A stretch of 64,000 nucleotides of DNA from Plumapathes pennacea (taxonomy: Eukaryota; Cnidaria; Anthozoa; Antipatharia; Myriopathidae): positions 36,865,680 to 36,929,679 of the forward strand of contig OZ038462.1 of the NCBI GenBank assembly GCA_964036295.1, in the 5' to 3' direction. Position numbers and translations under genes: made by a program. The number at the start of each line of letters is the position of its first letter. The first letter of the stretch is position 1. Under the pieces are notes generated by a model, which made no database searches, was not told the DNA's origin, and saw only the letters and a list, made by a program, of their open reading frames with translations. Shown here piece after piece: positions 59,801-64,000 of the stretch.

Positions 59801-60486
59801 CAGAAGGAAAGCCTCCCAGATGTCCCGGATATTTTTTGTGATGTCCTGATATTATTTTAAGTCTCCCGGTAAATTTTTGTCTCCCGATTCCCGACAAAAT
59901 ATTTAAATTACGGGCCTTGCTGTACTATTCTTACCTTTCCCTCACTGGGACAGAGATTTTTACCATGGCTGATGTCTGTTTCTCCTTCCTTAATTTTGCT
60001 CTGTAAGTACCGTGCTGCACCCCTACCCAGGAACGACTTGCCTTGGAGGATACGGTCCCGTGGTGCACGTTCCAAAACGCGCGAATACTTCTCTTCGGCT
60101 TTCGACAAAAGATTGTGATCAAACCGTATTTCGCCTTTTCTCATCCATTCCTGTGCTTCCTCCTGGTATTAACAACACCGTACGGGAATTTTATCAATAT
60201 ATTTACCTGTGCTTTACGTATACTATAGAGCACATCTAGTCTAAACGTTTATTCAATTCGTATTACAACGCATTCTCCCTAATGCATTATTACTCAGTTA
60301 GATTTATACTCACAATCTCCTTTTGAGGATCATGCTTTTTCGACTTTGGAGTAAGTCGCTTGTATAACCAAGGAACAACGACCGATAGGAGAGTGGCAAT
60401 AGCTACTAGCTTCAGTACCTTCTCTTCCAAAGTACAAAGTAGCCCAAACACAAAAAGGCTTCCCAGTGCATTTAGGATCTTTTCTC
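50041..60486 (-). CDS. TRANK1-like: GENE R: membrane-anchored TRANK1-like TPR/ankyrin/helicase protein lacking the C-terminal region
   Basis: Exons in coding order: 60486-60314, 60162-59935, 58734-58513, 56349-56185, 55835-55596, 55468-55205, 54234-54177, 53784-51053, 50613-50041, after an uncertain first exon near 62087-61905. These nine sum to 4,655 nt, about 1,550 aa. Order: two hydrophobic helices, TPR exons, ankyrin, acidic/polar linker, complete UvrD-like helicase, one short TPR-like tail. All helicase motifs are intact, so this looks like a working gene despite ending about 1,100 residues earlier than GENE P. Six consecutive TPR-type exons match GENE L in order, phase and sequence. P and R are convergent neighbours; R is closer to L than to P in its N-terminal half, while its helicase matches P closely. 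Confidence 0.83.
50811..50908 (+). repeat. (AAT)n microsatellite
   Basis: About 26 near-perfect AAT units followed by interrupted AATGATAAT. Lies in the GENE R intron that separates helicase motifs V and VI (50614-51052). The open frame reading as polyasparagine across it is an artefact. Confidence 0.95.
51053..53784 (-). CDS. GENE R ankyrin + UvrD-like SF1 helicase exon
   Basis: A 2,732-nt exon entered in phase 1 after TTCCAAAG, starting with GEYKLFTSKINNVPKSK and ankyrin-like DEFGCTLYHVAAEKGYSDDP. Helicase motifs in order: Walker A GRSGTGKTTCC (about 52597-52568), YVDEAQDL (motif II, near 51628-51605), GDTAQTIMKG, NYRSHSG, and EAKGLEFDDVLIFNFFKDSE (motif V), ending at GAG|GTATGC. Every motif has a direct counterpart in GENE P exon 15, including the C-C-LYRLW sequence after Walker A. 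The acidic Asp/Glu/Lys insert of P is missing; R has a shorter polar stretch (KSKSQVNNEPVRK) there. Confidence 0.92.
54177..58734 (-). CDS. GENE R TPR exons 3-7
   Basis: Exons 58734-58513 (74 codons, EMARRWQAKADEERDSTRA), 56349-56185 (55 codons, ALAERWQERGQHLIKGDQFA), 55835-55596 (80 codons), 55468-55205 (88 codons) and 54234-54177 (58 nt). All phase 0-0 except the last (0-1). Each matches a GENE L exon in the same order. Compared with L, the 55468-55205 exon has a nine-codon insertion (near RPHFSGYSEG). The 55835-55596 exon uses a GC donor. The 58-nt exon encodes EPEIHTWLRFCLRTG-type sequence and sets the phase for the helicase exon. Confidence 0.82.
54873..55098 (+). mobile_element. 226-bp MITE with inverted GGTGTTACACTGG ends
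   Basis: Left end TGGTGTTACACTGGTCGATT; right end is its complement, ending GACCAGTGTAACACCA. The interior is rich in GCAACG/CGTTGC motifs. The element sits in the GENE R intron just 3' of the exon ending at 55205. Partial relatives lie at about 16570-16690 and, more distantly, 25180-25390. No target duplication was resolved. Confidence 0.75.
55481..55515 (+). repeat. (CAAA)n microsatellite
   Basis: About eight CAAA units plus A-rich flanks immediately upstream (in coding direction) of the GENE R exon beginning at 55468. On the minus strand it supplies the T-rich pyrimidine tract for that acceptor. Confidence 0.9.
55594..55595 (-). other. Non-canonical GC splice donor
   Basis: The GENE R exon ending at 55596 reads TCACAG|GCAAGT on the minus strand. 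The homologous GENE L exon at 921 ends TTCACAG|GTAAGG. The CAG|GCAAGT context is the usual one for a functional GC-AG intron. Confidence 0.7.
56513..57710 (+). repeat. 1.2-kb foldback element built of palindromic TTTACACA motifs
   Basis: Ends are inverted: CACTGGAAAATTCTATCCTC at 56513 and GAGGATAGAATTTTCCACTG ending about 57709. The interior contains dozens of degenerate TTTACA and TGTAAA motifs, often as TTTACACA-x-TGTGTAAA palindromes, plus a unique non-repetitive core (about 56780-57200). It lies in a GENE R intron. A 255-bp relative with the same ends is at 10252-10506. Confidence 0.75.
58027..58131 (+). repeat. Inverted repeat (GTGCAATACGG family)
   Basis: GTGCAATACGGC with GTATTTTTAC on the left pairs with GTAAAAATAC and GCCGTATTGCAC on the right, around an ATTTTATT/AATAAAAT inner pair. 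Adjacent sequence (57795-58015) contains further TTACACGA/TCGTGTAA inverted motifs, so a larger nested element is likely. No coding role; it is intronic in GENE R. Confidence 0.65.
59456..59560 (+). repeat. Tandem ATACCCTATTTCAGACCTGA repeat
   Basis: The phrase TATACCCTATTTCAGACCTG occurs twice about 38 bp apart, followed by a degenerate third copy (TATACCATTTTTCAG) and another near 59620 (CATACCCTATTTCAGACC). Intronic in GENE R. Confidence 0.75.
59935..60162 (-). CDS. GENE R exon 2: first TPR exon
   Basis: Seventy-six codons: EEAQEWMRKGEIRFDHN, then KAEEKYSRVLERAP and GRGAARYLQSK, ending CPSEGK before GTAAGA. The GRGAARYLQ block is identical in GENE L (4072-3815). It follows the membrane exon directly in phase 0, so the solenoid starts about 20 residues after the second hydrophobic helix. 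Confidence 0.82.
60314..60486 (-). CDS. GENE R membrane exon: two hydrophobic helices
   Basis: A 173-nt exon with a strong pyrimidine tract before ACAACAG and a strong GTGAGT donor. In the frame that joins the next exon in phase 0 it reads GEKILNALGSLFVFGLLCTL, then a short EEK turn, then VLKLVAIATLLSVVVPWLYK, then a basic KRLTPKSKKHDPQKE tail. Two hydrophobic stretches of about 13 and 18 residues form a possible membrane hairpin, with the basic tail predicted to be cytosolic. It must be entered in phase 1. Confidence 0.65.
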
Positions 60487-61231
60487 CTGTTGTAAGGTAA
60501 AAAAGAAGACGGGGAAGAAAAGCTGAAGCTTTTAATCAGCCAACAAAAATACCATAAATGCTTGCCAATGAAAATCCAGACTGACCAGTAGTGATGTAAC
60601 CGACCGTGGAAAAAATGGAATTCTATATCTCCTTCAATGTATTATATAAAAAAGATAAGTTGCTAATTGTGATCTATTTCAATCTAGCTAATTTGCTCAT
60701 AGGCATTTTAATTGGTTACCAAAACGTACTCTCTTTACTATAACAAACGATGTAAACGTTATATTATTATTTTGGCCTTTATCAGCGACTGCAGCGATTA
60801 TATAGAAACCACATGCAGACCGGCTTTTGAAATTAAATTACACGTGTGGAATGGAAATGGGGAGTGTTAACTTAGAATAACTTGTGCACGACACAAATGT
60901 GAAATTTAGAGGGAGACAGGAATATATTGTATATTATGACCCATCAAATATTTCCTCCCGCGCGTGATTGGTAGAATCGTGACACGTGACCGAATAACGT
61001 CCGCTCGTGAGCGGACATTATCAGCGAATAACCCCCGCCTGGCGAACTAACGCTGTTTATTGACAATATCCGAACACAGTTCTATTTATTTAGTCACAAA
61101 AATCATTACAACACGACTACTGAGGAGGACATCAATTTATTGGTCGAAAATGCAGTTCCAGAAAGCACTAAAAAGTTTCACAGTTTCCGCGCCGTTGCGC
61201 TGCGAGAGGAAATATTTGAAGGATAATAAAG

Positions 61232-61411
61232 ACAATAAACTACTTTTGGCTTCGGAAATATGCACGGATAATTGTCCTTGGACATTATCTGTTCCTCGAA
61301 GCTCACAGTTGCCCTCGGGCTTCGCTCTCGGGCAACTGTTCGCTTCTCGGAACAGATAATATCCTCGGACAATTATCCGTGCATATTTCCTCGCCAAAAG
61401 TAGTTTATTGT
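61232..61411 (+). repeat. 180-bp near-perfect palindrome
   Basis: Left arm from ACAATAAACTACTTTTGGC at 61232 through GGAAATATGCACGGATAATT; right arm is its complement ending GCCAAAAGTAGTTTATTGT at 61411. The centre is CTCGGGCTTCGCTCTCGGG. The arms match almost completely, so the sequence could extrude a long cruciform. Non-coding, despite overlapping open frames on both strands. Confidence 0.85.
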
Positions 61412-61904
61412 TTATATATTAGTCACTATGCACAGGCCATGATAAATTATGGAATAAATCCGCTTACGACAAGCTTAACACTGATGTTAAAATGCACTCG
61501 ATAAGAGCTTTCTTTATTTGGCTATGTTTAATGTGAGGCCAGCAGTCAAAGGATTAGCATTCGTGGGCTAATAGAGCAGGGCAACAGGGTAACATACGTG
61601 CAGCTAACTAGGGAAGAATTTGTAATGAGGATCTGAAGAAGCGTCGATCGACACGAGAAATTCAGCTGTATTACTATCCCGTGTAAGCCTTAATGCATTG
61701 TTTTTGTTTGGATTTTCATTCTCTTGAATGCTCCGTGGTTTAAGTTACAAAGTGTGAGCTATAATGATTGGCATTACAGTTACGCTTGACACTGGCTTGA
61801 AAAAGCCTGTTTGAAATTAAAACCGGTTGTAGTGTGTGATCGTAGCGTTGTCGATCGAATGATATACTTCACAACATATTAAGCAAATGTTATTGTCTAC
61901 TCAC

Positions 61905-62087
61905 CATACATGATCGCATTTGTTTTTCAGTCCTGAAACCATGCTTTTGTTCCAAAAACAGAACCTGTCGAAATCGAATCTGCTCAAGAGTAAAGCTTAT
62001 TAATGTTGTGATCAGGGAGTTTACGAGCTTTACCTTCTCCCAAACAATGGTCTTCGAGATGCTCTTCGATAGATACCGCGTGTCCAT
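61905..62087 (-). CDS. Candidate first exon of GENE R
   Basis: Ends at a strong donor, CATGTATG|GTGAGT. Two readings are possible. (1) ATG at 62087 (ACACATGG context) starts a 61-codon frame, MDTRYLSKSISKTIVWEKVK, but it leaves phase 0, while the membrane exon at 60486 needs phase 1. (2) A late ATG in GCGATCATGTATG gives M-Y-G across the splice and joins the membrane exon in frame. The second fits the phases and would put the membrane hairpin at the very N-terminus. The exon itself is supported only by donor strength and position. Confidence 0.35.
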
Positions 62088-62774
62088 GTGTTTGTGTCGA
62101 AATCATGTATTTGGCCGTCTAATAAGCTGAACTTGCGGCAATAATGTGTTAATGCTAACCAAAAGTCAGAAATAATGCACCTGGTTATCAATAATAATGT
62201 CTTCACGGAACTACCAGCCGGCTCGGATTCTCTGGAAAGATACGATGACGTCATTCAGACTTTCGGAAGCCTGGGAACGAGGTTGTGGGAATCGGACCTG
62301 ACAGCTGAAATAATGATCCATGCATATTTGGTCCACCATTTTTGTGACCCGTACAAAAAATAACACGAGAGAGAGAATAAAAAGTAAAAGTACAGTAAAG
62401 GAGGTAATAAAGCCAACAAAATTTCGCCATGAATTTTCCTTCTGTTCCGATTATTTTGCTTAAACGTGGTTAAGGTATGTATTAAGTATAAGCTCATTCC
62501 AGAAATTTAACAAAAATATACCAGCAAAATGTTTCACTGGGTGCGATTTTGTTCAAAAAGTGCAGTCCACATAAACTATAATATCACTGCAAATATTTTT
62601 CCCTAGTTAAATTGAATTCTATCATATTATTGCTGAATGATCAAAGTTTCTCAAAGTTTTATAGCTAGGAATCGCATTAAAGCCAGAAAAGTTACGATCC
62701 AAACTTTGTCATGGACATGAGCGCTCGATGAAACTCCGGAGTAACCTTAAAGGATAGGCCAACATAGGTCAACA

Positions 62775-63045
62775 CCAAAGAAGATAACATGGAGCGGAAG
62801 ACAAACGAGACACAAAATCAACATGATGCAGTCCCACGTTTAAAAAACGAGGTCCTAGAGGAGATGGATAAAGTGGAAAGCAAAGCAAGAAAATGTAGAC
62901 CAAAGTTGAGCAAACCGATAAAGTGGATATTTCTGAACAAAGAATAGTCGTCGGTGTTTGAGAATCAGTTCCATGAGAAACAGACTGTATTGATGACGTT
63001 GGCGCATCATAAAACTCGCAATTCCCAGATCAAGGAGCCAATGAT
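62775..63045 (+). pseudogene. Truncated GENE P exon-15 fragment (linker region), dead copy
   Basis: Aligns by eye to GENE P 37715-37995. GATAACATGGAGCGGAAGAC matches GATGACATGGAGAGGGAGAC; AAAATCAACATGATGCAGT, CCTAGAGGAGATGGATAAAG and TCGTCGGTGTTTGAGAATC also match, as does GACTGTATTGATGACGTT. The copy has an in-frame TAG just before the TCGTCGG block and a one-base frameshift soon after. No helicase motif follows: the next sequence, from about 63144, is instead the GENE P 3' flank. Confidence 0.82.
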
Positions 63046-63143
63046 AACGCGTAAAGAGCACTACTGTACTCACTTGTGTGGTATATACTACTAATATCCA
63101 ATATCCATTTTATTTCATATTTTTATTTTTCCCAAATCGTGGC

Positions 63144-64000
63144 CAGATGGTCATGTATTTTTGTAATGCGTATTTGTCCATGAACAACAACATGACGTGA
63201 GTCAGTACAAAGCCGTTCGTATAGTTCTGATAGCGACATACTTGTCTTCGTAATAATTTTCCTTTAGTTAGTTCGCCAAACGTGTTCAACGCCGATTTCG
63301 CCGACCTCTACTTGGTTTTGTGGCCGATTTGGTCCGATGGTGTTACTTTTTTTACGTTTTTACGTTTTTACGTTTACCCTTTGTGCAAAAATAGCAGATA
63401 GGTGGGGGGCGGTTTACAAGGCTGAGAGCCTTTTATTTAAAGGGTGCCTATTCGAGGGTTTATGGTATCCAGGCCTCAATCACCATACAGGAGTACTCTC
63501 ATAGGTTTGGATGCAGCCATCGCCGATCAGATATATTTTTCTCTTGACTACTTGCTTACTTCGGAATGAAACATTAGAAATTAGCGTGCGAATATTTTCA
63601 TTGACATCATTAATTGTGAAAAACTTGAGCGCTTCTGTAGCTATGAAAATCTGAATGCTGTGCCGCGTTGTGGTTGACATTTCCAGGCTGTTATGAGTAC
63701 ACTAAGCAAATCATACAATCAGCTGAGACACCAGCTCCCAGGGAGCCAACTTCAGATCGAATTGGAATGGCGCGAGATTGGGCTGACACGTGACGTCATG
63801 AGTTCGCAGGCGCATTTGAGAGTGCGTGTGTTCGCGGTTGTCTGCGGCCGTAAGGTTCATGTTGAGCAGAGATTGTCACTGGAATTTGCTGTCTTATTTT
63901 CAACGGGATGTGACAGAGGATGTAGCGTAGTCGTGAAGTTATGTTATCAGCATCTGGGTTTGTTTCTGCGAACAGTGTTCTTGCCCAGTTTCTGTATTCA
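63144..64000 (+). repeat. Segmentally duplicated P 3'-flank, copy B
   Basis: 63144-63260 resembles 46708-46825 (TGGCCAGATGGTCATGTATT against TGGCCGGATGGTCATCTATT; TAGTTCTGATAGCGACAT), and 63424-64000 resembles 47750-48320 much more strongly. Order and orientation are the same as downstream of GENE P. The block runs off the right edge, so its full extent is unknown. Confidence 0.82.

Noticed and set aside
61060-61397. Overlapping 80-100 codon frames on both strands
   Set aside because: They cross a perfect palindrome, which forces mirrored open frames.
1-64000. tRNA, rRNA or other structured RNA genes
   Set aside because: No tRNA A/B-box pair with a foldable cloverleaf, nor rRNA-like sequence, was noticed by eye; a covariance scan would settle this.

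Overview
This is a eukaryotic genomic window. The coding sequence is split into many short, mostly phase-0 exons with canonical GT/AG borders, separated by AT-rich introns full of small inverted-repeat transposons, foldback elements and microsatellites. The gene family (TRANK1-like: TPR + ankyrin + UvrD-like superfamily 1 helicase) and the repeat content suggest an invertebrate, most likely an anthozoan cnidarian such as a coral or anemone. That assignment is inference; no RNA gene or species marker confirms it.

The window is a cluster of related TRANK1-like genes. GENE L lies on the minus strand (about 12105 down to 199, running off the left edge). It has membrane-spanning N-terminal exons, three tandem homologous exons of 44-46 codons, and a string of TPR exons. 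GENE P lies on the plus strand (21661-46595, 19 coding exons, predicted 3,522 aa). It is an apparently complete TRANK1-like protein: an N-terminal TPR pair, three copies of a four-exon TPR/ankyrin-like cassette, ankyrin, an SF1 helicase with all motifs, a long C-terminal TPR region with a CCCH-like zinc motif, and a basic C-terminus. GENE R lies on the minus strand (about 60486, or 62087, down to 50041). It has a two-helix membrane exon, six TPR-type exons collinear with GENE L, and an ankyrin/helicase exon, but ends soon after the helicase and lacks the roughly 1,100-residue C-terminal part of P. A fourth, dead copy of P (exon-15 fragment plus P's 3' flank) sits at 62775-64000.

Layout: 1-12.1 kb GENE L with a 9-bp-TSD inverted-repeat element and a tandem 310-bp repeat in its introns; 12.1-21.6 kb gene-poor, with a foldback element (17.17-17.35 kb) and a 794-bp TIR element (17.61-18.40 kb); 21.66-46.6 kb GENE P, with a Penelope-like element tail in its last intron; 46.6-50.0 kb no recognised gene but a segmentally duplicated block; 50.0-62.1 kb GENE R with foldback elements in its introns; 62.8-64.0 kb the pseudogene copy and duplicated flank. 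L and P are divergent, P and R convergent.

Exon borders were read by eye: a splice site was accepted when the frame stayed open and phases matched across the junction. Functions are by family resemblance only. The most notable points are the intragenic exon-cassette triplication in P, the membrane-anchored helicase architecture of R (and probably L), the tandem 44-codon exon array in L, and the remnants showing repeated duplication and truncation of this gene family at one locus.
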